Shown piece after piece: positions 24,137-35,880 of a stretch of DNA of 64,000 bases (positions are counted from its first letter, which is position 1; each line of letters opens with the position of its first letter). The position numbers and the translations under genes were made by a program. Below the pieces are notes generated by a model. That model made no database searches, was not told the DNA's origin, and saw nothing but the letters and a program-made list of their open reading frames with translations. Source of the stretch: Adineta steineri (Eukaryota; Rotifera; Eurotatoria; Adinetida; Adinetidae). Location: positions 248,001 to 312,000 of the forward strand of contig CAJNOI010000043.1 of assembly GCA_905250115.1 (NCBI GenBank), read 5' to 3'.

Positions 24137-26324
24137 ATGACAAAACAATGTATCTGTCAACTTTGTACATGCGGGTATGTATTTTGTTTTAATTCAAACA
24201 TCTCTATGTTGTCATGGATATTAAGAATAAATATAATCTGTTTGATGTGTTCACTCAAATTTTCTTTTATTCAACGACGCATTAAGGAAAAAAACAAAAC
24301 TACGTAGTTTTTTTCTTCAATATGATATTGATAGAGGAAATGACATATTATTCATTCACCCTTATAGTTTTACTATTAGTTAATAGTTTCATCTACCTAC
24401 TTGAGCCGGAATTAACATTTTTTTATTAATAGTATCTTCCTTTTCTTTTTTGATGAATAGAAACCCATGTTTTTTTTATTTTTTTAATTAGTCCTTTTTT
24501 CCTGTCGCTTCTTTTTAAGTCTTGTTTCTCAATTACAATAAAAGTCATAAGTATTATATCATATGAATTTCTATATATAGTAAACATCGTTGCCCACATC
24601 GTCCATATGGTATTGTTGGTAAAAGTGATCAACCATGTGCTGTAACTGAATATAAATCAGAATTCGTTCCACGTGAAGGTGGTGGTATACGAGAATCATT
24701 TAAACCTGATTATACAGTACAAACAAATACTGCACCTTTGGATGATGAAACAACACATAAGTAAATTAAAATTAGAGGAAGAAAAAGGAAAATAATAACT
24801 TCTAATTGATTTTTTAGACATGATTATATCAAACATCCAGTTGATAAAGCACGTTCATATAAGCCTGAAGAAGTTTATGTAAAACGTGGTGATTTTGATG
24901 CTTTAACAAGTTATAATAAGGAATATACACGTAAATAAAATCAATGATTTCGATTCTTTTATACTAATTATTTCAATCTATTGATTATAGCTAAAGGTGG
25001 TGAGCGAGCAAAATTAATTAAACATGAATCACAAAAAGTCGTTTCAGCTCCATTTGAAGGTGATCCAACATATAAAGGTATGTTATTTTCTCTTATTAAA
25101 TCATATCATATATCCATACTTATTTATTTATCAGCTGATTATCGTAAATGGGAACCTGCTCGAACTGAAGCAATTCGACATGATGGTGGATATGTATGTT
25201 TGTTTAATCTATTTTTTATATAATTCAACTCATTTTTTTTCTTTTTTTTATAAAGATTGCATCAGCAGATCCATTTAAAGGTGAAAGTACGTATTCAACA
25301 GATTATTTAAAACATCAAGGAGCTGCACGTCAAGCTATACGACCTGATAATGCTCCAATGCAATCGCAAGAACCATTCGATGATCGTACTGGTTATCGAG
25401 CAGATTATGTTCGTCATCCTCAACAGGAACGTTTTCAACGTGTTAGAGAAGAATATGCACCAAATAAAGCAAGTTTAGATTCATTAACAACAAATAAAAA
25501 AGATTTTACACCAAAACAAGGTTAGAATTTCAATGAAATCAAAAATAAATCAATTGAATTTCTTTTATTTTTAGCCGATCGAACACGTTCAATGAAACCA
25601 GATCAACAAGGTTATCAATCAAATGCTCGTTTTGAAGATTCAACAACAAATAAAACTGATTTTAAACGATGGGAAGTTCAACCAATTCAGACACATAAAC
25701 CAGATGAATATCGACAAAAACCAGGTGATATGGATTTAAATACAATGTATAATTCAGAATTTACACCAAAACCATTGGCTAAAGTCCAAGCTATTAGACC
25801 GGTTGAACGACGTGCAAATGATGCCAAATTTGATGCAGGTACAACTTATGGTGGTGATTTTCGTAAATGGCCTGGTGAACGAACAGCAGCTATACGAGCA
25901 CAATCTGGTTATGCACCACCAAATGCACCTTTTGAAGGAATGTCAACATATAAAGGTATACTATTCGAATTATATTTCAATAAATAACTCTATTTTCTTA
26001 AGGTCATTATATTCCTCATCCTGGTGGTCCACAACCATCCTTTAAACCAAGTGGTGTTGCTTATCAATCATCAGCACCTTTTGATGATGCGACTATGTAC
26101 AGAACAGAATATACACACAAAGAGGTCGAACCATGCCCAGCTGCACTTCTTGAGTATAATTTTCTATTGATTTATTCATATATATATATATACATATATT
26201 TTTTAAATTTAGTTCACCAAGAAGTAATATGGTTCTTCATCATCAAGAAGCAACTGGTCATAAATTTTATCATTCACAACAAGAAGCAGCTATCGCAAAC
26301 TATCAACAACAAGTTACAGCTTAA
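24137..26324 (+). CDS. Stabilizer of axonemal microtubules (SAXO1/2, FAM154-like)
   Basis: Nine exons join to 461 aa: 24137-24174, 24581-24760, 24818-24930, 24991-25077, 25135-25193, 25256-25520, 25575-25955, 26003-26153 and 26213-26324. SAXO proteins are microtubule inner/associated proteins of cilia and basal bodies. The Cys-rich N-terminus MTKQCICQLCTCGKHRCPH is the family hallmark. It is followed by repeated Mn-type modules, each with a Phe/Pro-rich core, such as SAPFEGDPTYKADYRKW, DPFKGESTYSTDYLKH, NAPFEGMSTYKGHYIPH and SAPFDDATMYRTEY. Several exons end within or beside the TYK of a module, consistent with repeat growth by exon duplication. The C-terminus is Gln- and His-rich. It implies a ciliated animal, as expected for a rotifer with a corona. 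Which paralogue (1 or 2) cannot be told. Confidence 0.92.
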
Positions 26325-28264
26325 TATTAAAAATTATACTGTACAATTCTAATTGCTCATTTAACAGTAAAAACAAAAGAATTTAAGCTTACCAAAAAAA
26401 ACAGGCAGAAATTATTATTCCTTATCGTCTCTCTTTCTCTTTTTATTAAAATTTGTGTGTGCGTTTGCTTCTTGTCTTGTCAATTATATAATTAATTACT
26501 CTTTGGTTTAATCATTATTCGAAAGAGCTTTAATAGAAATGTTCTTTCTCGTTTCCTGGATCTATTTTTCTTTTTGTTTTCAGAAATATACATTTTGGTC
26601 TTTTGCGAAAAACAAAAAAAAAACCTATAAGACTCATTTTATTTAATAACTGAAAGACTAAGTAATAAAACAAAAGGAGCTTTTACCCGTTCATGCTAAT
26701 TGAGTGACGTATAAAAAAAATCTTTTACGTCGTATTTAGTTTTATAATGAGCACCTTGAACTATATGAATGTTTTAACTAATCAATATCTGACGTATTCT
26801 TTGAGAAAAAATGCGCAACTAAAATTCCCAGGATTTTCTAGGTGCGATTATAGTAAACGGGAATTATTATAAAAATAAAATACAATAATAATGAAAATAT
26901 AATAAAACAATTAAGATATTTATATTCCGTTTGATCGTCATTTTTAAGTTAATTTTATGTGAATTATGTAAAACTATATTGGAATTCAATGATAATCATT
27001 TCATAAGTATTTACATAACGTATTCATTTATATATGAGATATCTGATACTAATACTTGACAAAATTCAATCGTATATTGATTAAGTATGGCTCATTAAAT
27101 CAATTCTGCATCTATTATAAAAAAATTAAAGTTTAAGTTGAACTCTATGGAATAAACATTTTTTTTATTTATGTCGTTATGATTCAAAAAGAATGAATGA
27201 AAAGTATTAATGGTATATCAAAGAACGATAATTACGAGATTACATAGAAATTTCTCTTAACCTTGAACGATCGAGAGACACTTTTATTTAACCACAGGAA
27301 GGAGCTGATCAAAAGAATAGAGATTATGAACCCTCCATATGCTCATACTAGAGGTGTTAAATTAGTTTATTTTTCTTCATGAGGTATGCAATACCCGTTG
27401 GAAGGGAAGTTTAGTCTTAGCGATATGAATTTATTGTTTTTTTAACGGAAACGAATTCTATCTATATTATACTCTTATCACATCTTGAGGGTAAGAGTGT
27501 GTGGGTGGAGAATAATAAAAACGATAGTCATATTCACGCCCACATCCTCAATTAAATGTGTTTATATGTTATAAAGTGTGCCATCAAATCTAATGATAGC
27601 ACTCTTATACATATTCTATTTATTTGTAATAATTAGAGAGTTTATTTATACATGGAGGCAGTATTCCAATGGTATTAATGCCGATCGATAAAAGACTCAC
27701 AAACCAATTTAGAAAGAACAGTCGGTCATAAAAGGTTCAGTATGTTTCTGACATATTTAAATTAGAATTCAAAGTTTCAAAACATCGAATATATAGTTTA
27801 TATATCATTGCATGTCACATGATAATAAATTTATTTTTTCATACATCTATTTCATAGCATCTCTCACTCTGTTCTATTCGTCAAAGAAAAAAGAAGAAAA
27901 AAAGGAAATGAAAATTGACAAAAGTGAGAAAATTATATAAATTGACAACAAAAAAAAATTCTTTTTCATATAAATTAAAAACTTCTTTTCATATACACAT
28001 ATAGTAATACTCAATTTGACGAACAACAACAACAAAAGATAACATATACACATATAAATTGTACAGAGGAGAAAAAAAACACATGTCTATCTTATACAAG
28101 TAGGAATAAAACATAATAGGAAGCACTAGATCTGAACATACAAGATTTGAAAAAGAAAAAAAATTGAAAAATATCTGACACAAGACATATACAACATTGA
28201 CTTATGATTTTCTATACTTAATGAAAAAGACAAGACTAGATTTAATTAAATAAAGGACAAAAAA
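26325..28264. other. Intergenic stretch with one palindromic element
   Basis: About 1.94 kb between the convergent SAXO and coiled-coil genes. It is AT-rich; the short inverted-repeat element at 27482-27552 is the only clear structure. The 3' UTRs of both genes must end here. No coding frame was recognised. Confidence 0.45.
27482..27552. repeat. Palindromic short element, copy B
   Basis: About 71 bp. The left end is ATCTTGAGGGTAAGAGTG followed by TGTGGGTGG. The right end's complement reads TTGAGGATGTGGG. Same family as 18841-18905 and 33881-33946, with a diverged AT-rich centre. Confidence 0.6.
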
Positions 28265-30393
28265 TTAAGATTTTGTAGGAATTATTTTTGATCGTGTGCG
28301 TGTTGATATAAGACTTGGACGTTTATCAATACATGGTAGAGATGATACAGATTTCTTTTTTTCCTCAATCAGAATACTTGTTTTAGTTTTTGATTTCGAT
28401 AATGATGGTTTCAGTGTGTTCGATGACGAAGATGACGAAGAATTTGATCTAAATTTTATATTCAAATAGAAAACGAGAAAAAAAAATTATAGTTCAGTTT
28501 TACTTATTTAAACTTGTATTAACTGATGAGGATGGAGTTGTAATCAATTCATCTTTTTTCTAGTTAACAAAATATGAATAAAAAATTCAAATTTGGTAAA
28601 ATCTACATACTGTTCCTCGTGTAATTGAAGCTTTAGTGTTAGCTCTAAAAAATGATTTGAGTAAGATTAAAATGAAAACATTTTTTTCTTCTATACTTTG
28701 ATTTAATTGATTCAGTTTTTGTATTTGTTGGAACTGTACTACCAGCTGTTCTTGGTCGATCAGCTATTTGACAACAAAAAAATTAAATTTTGAAATTAAT
28801 TAATATGAGGAAATGTTACTTGATGTTCCTTTTAATTGCATTCGACCATTCGCTAATGTAGATTTATTTGAAGATTGTTTCTAATTATTAAAAAAAATTA
28901 AAAAAAAAACTTTAATTAAAATTTAATTTTTACTTGTTGTTTTTGTTGTTCTTGAATTTTTGTGAGTTTCTCAATTTCATCTCGAAGATTTTTAATTGTT
29001 AATTCATGTTCATTGAATTTTACAGTCATTTCTTCTTTATATAATTGATATTCTGCAATAATCTATAGATCAAAGAAAAAAAATATAAATTTACATATAA
29101 TATATTGATGATAAATTACTTTATCAAGTGTTTCTTTTTCAAGTAATAATAATGTATGATCATTTCGAAGATTATCAAGTTCAAGATTCTAATTATCAAA
29201 CATATATATATAATAATTAAAGATAAACAAAATTTATTAATTACAGTTTTAGTCAATAACTGTTCTTTATCATTAAGAGATGTTTCGAATTGTTCTTTTT
29301 GTAATTTATGTTCTAAATCAAGTATATTCATAGTAAATATTAAGAAATAAAAGTCTTTTTATTTTATACCTTGAACAAGTGCATCAATAATTTGTTGATA
29401 ATCTTGTTTGACATTTTCCAGTTCTGTTTCATGGGACTAATGAAAAAAAAACCATCAAAAAATCATGTCTTATTGCTTATTAGCTCAATCGATAATATTA
29501 TATAAGAAAATCGTATGACCTTCTATTAGACATATAGAACATTTGAAATGTTTCCTTCTATTTCTGATAACATTTTCTAATCATGATTATCTCATCATAC
29601 GAAGGAAAAAAAGTTGTTCTATATTCCAGACGTTAATCAACTGGTTAAAAGAACATTTTCTCTATCTCCTATATATAATCGAATTATATATATAAAAAAA
29701 ACATATAATCTTTTTTTTTTCTTGGATAATTACATTTTTTAAAAGAACACATTCAAGTTGTAAATTTGTTTTAGCCTAAAAATAATCGAATAAATATAGG
29801 AATTAAAATTTTTGATAAAAATTTTACTTCTTCTAAAAGTTTATTTTCTTCTTTTAATTGGATTAATTCTTGTCGACAATCAAGTTCTAACAAAAAAAAC
29901 AAAAGGTTCAATTAGATTATTTACAAAAATAAAACAATAGTTTACGTTTAATAACTTTATTTGCTGATGGTGTAATTGCTGGTGTACAACCACCTAATTT
30001 TCTTTTATTACTTTTCGGTGTTCCAATTGTTGTATTAATATGTAATATTGATTGATTAATACTAGGATTATTAACATTAGAAGCTGTTGTTGGAAGAATT
30101 TTTCGTCTTGTTGAATATGCAAGGGCTGGTTGTCGACGATTTATCAGTCGAGTTTTTATACTAAACAAAAATAAAGATGATGCAATCAATGAAAAACTAA
30201 AATAAATATACCTTGTATTCGATTCTGAACTTCCATTTGTTCGATTATTATAATCTTCTTCATCAATAAGAATAGGTAATCTTGCAAGTGTTTCATTAAG
30301 TGCTTCTTGATTCATTGGTCGAATAGGACGATTATCATAATCAGAATACGAATAATCTTCTTGTGTACTCGATATCATTGGATCAAGATCCAT
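28265..30393 (-). CDS. Unrecognised coiled-coil protein with basic tail
   Basis: Thirteen exons join to 410 aa: 30212-30393, 29946-30160, 29828-29886, 29734-29775, 29370-29436, 29245-29312, 29120-29188, 28934-29062, 28820-28880, 28697-28763, 28611-28644, 28504-28559 and 28265-28448. Residues 1-60 are acidic with SYSDYDNRPIRPMNQEAL and LARLPILIDEEDY. Residues 61-132 are basic, with RRQPALAYSTRRKILPTT and KSNKRKLGGCTPAITPSANK, which look like nuclear or microtubule-binding sequence. Residues about 133-285 are a continuous coiled coil. The remainder is Ser/Thr/Lys-rich (SSSSSSNTLKPSLSKSKTKT). The layout fits a spindle, centrosome or cytoskeletal linker, but I do not recognise the family. The ATG chosen (30391-30393) is the first in frame. 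RPA2 starts upstream: its stop is 141 bp from this start. Confidence 0.8.
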
Positions 30394-30534
30394 TATTATT
30401 AACAAAAAGAATTCTTATATCTAAAGAAAATAAACGAATATCATAATTAATTCTTTCAAATAATATTTATATAACACATATTTAATTCATAACAATAAGA
30501 TAATATATCTGACAACAAAAACAAGCTTTATTAA

Positions 30535-31508
30535 TTAATTGTTTGCAGCACGAAAATGATCATCGTCAGTTGTCGAGTAAATATGACCTTCTCCAGTAAG
30601 AAATTCTAAAGCTTGTCTAAATAATTTCGTAGAAAAAAAAAGATACTTAAATTAAATTCTAACTTACTTCACTTGAAATTCAGTAAATTGTTTTAATTGT
30701 TTACATATTTCTGTTACACTACAACCTGTCATTGATGTAACAGGTTTCAAAAATTGAAGAACTGCATTTTGTATTGGTGTAAATCCATTTGATATTGTTG
30801 TTGTTGTTGTTGATGTCTTTTGAATATTATTATTTGTTCCATTTATCATTTGTTCTTGTTTACGAATAAACATACTAGCGTGTATACATTCAAGTGAATG
30901 AGCAATTAATTCATTTAATGTTTGCATTTTACTAATATGATGTGCAACAACATGGGTTTTACCAGAAAATATTTTAACTTGACCAACAACTTTAATATAA
31001 GTAAATGGTTTTAATGATTGATTAGAATCCTAGAAAAAAGAAAATAAAGTTTTCATTTCTTTTTTTTGTCAATTGATTTTAATATTACATCATGCCACCA
31101 TTTGATTTCAAGTAAACCACCTGAATGATCTTCAATATTATATGTAGCTAAACTTCCACTAACTTCATGATTTGTATCATGAATTAAACCCATAATCATA
31201 ACTGTATTAAATTTGAAATGTTTATTATTAAAACAATTATCTGATTCAGAATATTTTGCATTAAGAATTGTTGCTATTGTACATGTTAAGACACCTTTGA
31301 TTGTTGTACGCTAAAATTGAAATAATTTGATTATTTTAAAAAATATTTTCTCGGAATTAAATACAAACTTGACCATTGTTAGGGTCATTTTCATTTGTAA
31401 CTTTTCGTTGTTGAAAACCACTACTATTTCCTTGTTCTAATTAATTAAATTTTAAAAAATAAAATCATAAAAAAAATATTTTTTTTAATATTAACCCCAA
31501 AGCGCCAT
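30535..31508 (-). CDS. RPA2: Replication protein A 32 kDa subunit
   Basis: Five exons join to 248 aa: 31496-31508, 31369-31436, 31089-31310, 30668-31029 and 30535-30616. RPA2 is the middle subunit of the heterotrimeric single-stranded-DNA-binding complex in replication and repair. The short N-terminus (MALWGEQGNSSGFQQRK) matches the phosphorylation region position. The OB fold follows, from TIKGVLTCTIATILNAKYSE through GLIHDTNHEVSGSLATYNIE, DHSGGLLEIKWWHD and PFTYIKVVGQVKIFSGKTHV to VAHHISKMQTLNEL. A Thr-rich linker leads to the C-terminal winged helix FTPIQNAVLQFLKP, CSVTEICKQLKQF and ALEFLTGEGHIYSTTDDDHF, as in the vertebrate protein, which binds repair partners. Length is near the usual 270 aa. 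Confidence 0.93.
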
Positions 31509-32884
31509 TATTTATTTATGTTATTGGTTGGTAGAAGAAAATATATCAACAAAACGAGTGATAGATTATGTCAAGCAGAGCAGGAGAGAAGAAATAATAT
31601 ATTAAGTCAGTTTATCTGATGACAGTGCCTTTAATCAGCCAATCATGTTTTATTAATGCCATTTTTTTATCCCTATAGGTGCCGTTTGCAGATGGAATTC
31701 AATAATTAGCTCAATTTGATGTTATAGGAAGAGAAAAAAAAATCTTTATAGAATTTTATACAATGATCTATTAAATCGTTTACAAAATTGTATTATACTA
31801 GATCGTACTATGATTATGTAGTAATATATCTTATTATTTGTATCATTGTACGTAAATATTCATGAACAATAGAAATTAATTTTTACTGTATTTCAAGTTT
31901 TTATCAATATATGTATGAAGTTATAAAAATTATAACGATAAGTGATGTGCGATATTTACAATGAGAATATAATTATCAAAAAATAAATAGTATTGATAAT
32001 AAAACCTATACACATTTTTCTTATTGATATAGTATGAGAAATATAAGTCATTATCGATAGTATCATTATGATTAAATAGGATTAAAAAAGAAATATATTA
32101 GAAAAGTTTCTCAAATTATATTTGAAAATAAAATTAATAAAATAAAATACCTTTTGTTATTATTATGTAAATCAACGACATAAGTTAGATTTGATAATAA
32201 ACATTATTCATATTAACACATATGATTGAATATGAACACTAAAATTTGTATATTCATGTAAAAATATAACGAGTAGAGTGTCTTATCTGATATTATTGAT
32301 ATCATCATTCATACATTCTTATTCATAGATTATATTTATCAAGATGAAAATAACTATTTCGTTATCATTGACCCATAAACATATCTGATTTTGTCTTTTT
32401 TCTTTTCGATAGCTCAAAAAATATATATATATGAACGAATTGCAAGTTTATTATACCGTTGTATTCTTGAACATAAAATTTAACATCTCGAGTTCTACTC
32501 AACCAATTCTTGAGATTTTTTTACCAGATATTCTACTAAGAACTCCTCACTACTACACAAAAAATCACGAGATTATCTTAGATGAATCCTGAGATATTAG
32601 CTACACAGGGTTCAAAAGTTTCATGTCTGCTGCTATCTATAGGGCGAAAAGTCGTATGACAAATTCGTCACATCTTGAAGATGGATGTATTATATATATC
32701 CTACTCACACTCCGTGAATTGTCTTTATATCTATTCTCAGAACAGCACGAATTTTTGCATAGCGCTAACCGAGTTTATTATCTATTTCTGTTTTATCTTT
32801 TATTTTTCGTTTAATTATTTTATTTTGAAAAAATCTTGCAGTGACTGTTATTATGGAATAAATTCTTTCGCATATTTCTTCTCT
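31509..32884. other. Intergenic stretch, nothing assigned
   Basis: About 1.38 kb, very AT-rich, with runs of TA and ATTATT. The RPA2 promoter lies at its left end. Short open frames near 32623-32893 are Tyr/Phe-rich and lack any family motif. No repeat or RNA gene was recognised. Confidence 0.45.
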
Positions 32885-33843
32885 TCCACTTGATGATAAC
32901 AAAATCTTCTTCTTCATCTAATTGAAAATGATTTTGATTAATGCAATGAAAATTTTGTACAATTCGTTGATGATTAGCAGATTTAACAACACAAACAAGA
33001 TTTTGATCGATAATATAACGAAGAAGAATTGCTGCTGGATGAATGTTATATTTATCGGCAATTTATTTTATCATTTTATCTTCTAAAATTTCTGGATCGT
33101 TTTCTTTTTTCCATTGTCAATTTTTTGTACCTATTTTAGTTTTTGTTTTTTCAATAAAACTAAATATACATTTAATGAAATAAAAAATCTTACCTAATGG
33201 TGCATAAGCTTCAAGAAGAATTTGTGGACAATATGTATGAATTTCATTATATTTGCATATTTGAAGAATTCGTTCTATTTGTTCTTCCTTAAAATTCGAT
33301 AATCCAATAGATTTAACTAATCCTTCATCAACGAATAATTCCGTTGCTTTCCATGTTTCAACAAAACCAATATCATCATCTACATTTGATTGATATTCTT
33401 CATTATTTTGTGAGTCCTAAACAGAAAAAAAATTAATTCTCAAAAATAAAAACAAAGAACAGAAGTGATCAATAAAAGCAAATGGCCAATGAATAAAAAA
33501 AAGGTCAAGATATTGACATTGAAGATCATTGATTGTTATGACACATTGTTGACGAACACGTTCGAATTTATGAAATGAACACCAAAGTTTACCTGTTATA
33601 AATAAATCTGATCGTTTTATTTCATTTTTTTGAAATTGTTGAGATAAACTCGCTCCAATTTGTTTTTCATTTCCATAAAGCCATACGTAATCAATATGAC
33701 GATAATCAATTGAAAGTGCACTTTCGATAACATTCAATATTTCTTCCTTTGCTATATCATATGTACCTAATGCTAGTTGAGGAATTTCAGTATTATTATT
33801 CATTAAAATTGATTTGATGAGCCCATTTGTAATTTTTATCTTA
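32885..33843 (-). pseudogene. Decayed aldo-keto reductase gene
   Basis: An aldo-keto reductase (NADPH-dependent carbonyl reduction) is recognisable from IPQLALGTYDIAKEEI, ALSIDYRHIDYVWLYGNE (Asp and Tyr of the catalytic tetrad), LFITGKLWCSFHKFE (Lys), YLDLFFIHWPFAF (His), and GLVKSIGLSNFKEEQ. It is broken. Within the third segment a TGA (33117-33119) falls where a codon is expected before QWKKENDPEILED, and a TAA (33063-33065) interrupts IK-IADKYNIHPAAILLRY. The block that normally holds NQxExHPY is absent, leaving the region about 18 residues short. No in-phase GT donor is visible for the first intron. The 5' end lacks an obvious ATG before the family's start. It is a host gene remnant, still AT-rich and otherwise little diverged, so decay is probably recent. 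Confidence 0.8.
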
Positions 33844-33880
33844 AGCAAAAAAGTAGTTAATTTTAATATTTTTTTTCAGA

Positions 33881-33946
33881 AGAAGGGTGTGGGTGAGGGG
33901 AAGTTTCATCTACACCCACACCGTCACAAAACCACACCCTCAAGAT
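33881..33946. repeat. Palindromic short element, copy C
   Basis: About 66 bp. Read on the minus strand it starts ATCTTGAGGGTGTGG. The other end reads AGAAGGGTGTGGGTGAGGGG on the plus strand, so the ends are inverted copies. GGTGTGGGTG occurs twice in opposite orientation. It lies just upstream of the decayed reductase. Confidence 0.65.
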
Positions 33947-34088
33947 GCTAGAAAACAATTCTTTTTTTAAATAAAGTAATAAATAGTTATAATGAAATAT
34001 ATATTTTTCATAAAACAATATAAGAACAAGTAAAGAAAAAACAGTATGCAAGTATAAAAAAATTGTCAGCAGTTCTTATACAGCTGGT

Positions 34089-35605
34089 TTATCTGCTAGT
34101 TTCGTTCCCAGACGATTTCAACGCTTGCTTATAAGCATTATCAATGTTTTCGAAAGTTGCTTCACATGGTTCTACCGCATCACTTGCATCGCCGTTCATT
34201 TCTCGCATCAGTGCCTCCATAAAGAAATGAAGTGCTCTTGGTGTTGGAATTTTGTTAATAATTTCAGCATTTCTCTCATCAGAATAATTCACCAATATTT
34301 TGAAATCCGGAAATGCTTTACATCGTGTTTTCTTCGCATTCTCATTCATTTCTTGAAGAACATAATCAGCATAATTTATCAGAGATTTAGNNNNNNNNNN
34401 TTTCCTACAAAATGGACATTTTGATCAATGCCATCAATAACAAATACCGGTGTCTTTTTGAAATAAGTTTTGATGAACGACGAAAATTCAACAAGATCTC
34501 GAAAATGTTCACCATATAGATGTTTGACAATAGCTCTATTTTGAAATCCTTCACCTTCCAGAATAATCAGTAATAAACCCAATCGTTCAGAATTTTTGTT
34601 TAGAATAGCAAATTTATTTAGATCAGCTTTCAGATGATTCAACAATTGTTGATTATGATGCTTGTATGGCTGAACATGTTCTCCATCAGCTTTGTAGTGT
34701 GACCATAGGCCTTTATTAAGAAACCAATTGACAAATTTCTCTAGTTGACTGGTACCTAAGCCGTTGTAATAATAACAAATGATATTGATAAGATTAATTT
34801 TTTCATCTAACGATAAATCAGGACCGCTGTGTTTGTGAGTGTCATATGTATCAATAAAGTTTGTCACCAAACTCGATAAAAGCAGTTGTGCAAATTCATT
34901 TTCTGACCAATCGACTAGACAGTTTTTTGTTTCATCATTCATTTCCTGAACAAATCGATCGAGATAACGAGTGACTTGTTTGTCTAATATGGTGAGTTTC
35001 AGGTAATCATTTGAAGATAAAGATCTAAAATATTCACATCTCAGTAAAGTTTTACCAGTTCCGAATTCGGCTAATGTCATAAATGAACTTGCTGAATGAT
35101 CGGGCTTTAAAATCATTTGGGGTAACACTGATTTATAGATAATACGTGTAACACATTCATCAGCTCTTACTGATGTAAAATGATTTTCCGAATCAACTAT
35201 ACCATAGTATGTGGAGAAATTTTGCTTTTCACGTATCTTTATATCACCTAAAGATGGAGTTTGATCAGGGAAAGCATACGAAAAAAGAGCTGCAAGTACG
35301 AATGTGAGTACGATGTATACCATCTTCCTTGTTGTAGATAATGAGTTATTGGTTATGTTTGCATTTATGTTTTCTTTGTTTTGATTGAAACCGTGTCCGT
35401 TGGTTTCTGTTGAAGGTATTGAAATAGCCCTCTGGGGTTCAGTAATGCATTTGCTTATATGAGTGATACAACCTTCATTTATTTTTCTTAAGAAAACTGA
35501 AATACCCTTCTCGAAATCATTCGCCATTTTTTTCATGCGATTGATACAGTTCGGGCGTCTTCGTACAGGATTCGAATTATTTTTGCTAGAATTGCCACCA
35601 GCCAT
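34089..35605 (-). CDS. Membrane-anchored P-loop NTPase, copy 1 (contains assembly gap)
   Basis: A single-exon gene interrupted only by a 10-N gap at 34391-34400. The N-terminal about 92 residues are basic and Asn/Ser-rich (MAGGNSSKNNSNPVRRRPNC). One hydrophobic segment (about 93-112, MVYIVLTFVLAALFSYAF) anchors the protein. The core has Walker A in LAEFGTGKTLLR, a helical middle (LVDWSENEFAQLLLSSLVTN, NIICYYYNGLGTSQLEKFVN) and Walker B in TPVFVIDGIDQN. The C-terminal part, right of the gap on the minus strand, continues as ENAKKTRCKAFPDFKILVN and the IPTPRALHFF motif. Compared with copy 2 (37083-38624), about 178 bp are missing at the gap, so the true protein is longer than what is written. 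Core identity with copy 2 is high, roughly nine residues in ten by eye. Function unknown. Confidence 0.8.
34391..34400. other. Assembly gap (10 N)
   Basis: Ten N lie inside copy 1. The bases on either side match copy 2 at about 37384 and 37563, which are separated there by about 178 bp. The gap is therefore nominal, and the missing sequence encodes the part between VHFVG and WNTKSLIN. Confidence 0.95.
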
Positions 35606-35658
35606 TGCTATTTTGCCTGCACAATTAATTGATATGCGATTAAGAATGATAAAATATT

Positions 35659-35880
35659 GCTATTCCGGTATCTATATATGAAAAGAAAGTAAATACAGAT
35701 ATATTCAAAAACATTAAGTTAATTCAATACCTCGGAAGTATCCAAAAAGTATGATATAGAATAGTAACATCAAATGGCAAAGAAAAAAAATAAAGAGATA
35801 ACGTTTCCGTATATTTGATGATACAAGGGTTGGAAAAAACCCCTTATGCGACAATCATTAGACCACATCGTCATCATATC
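35659..35880 (-). promoter_or_regulatory. Conserved upstream block of NTPase copy 1
   Basis: About 220 bp directly upstream of copy 1 align base for base, with few changes, to 38643-38862 upstream of copy 2. Shared landmarks are GGTATCTATATAT, TTAAGTTAATTCAATACCT, CATCAAATGGCAAAGA and CCCTTATGCGACA. The TATATA near the gene could be a core promoter. The block is more similar between copies than the first 100 codons are. Confidence 0.6.

Noticed and set aside
29116-29350. Separate small genes suggested by frames on both strands
   Set aside because: They are explained by exons 29245-29312 and 29120-29188 of the coiled-coil gene and their introns.
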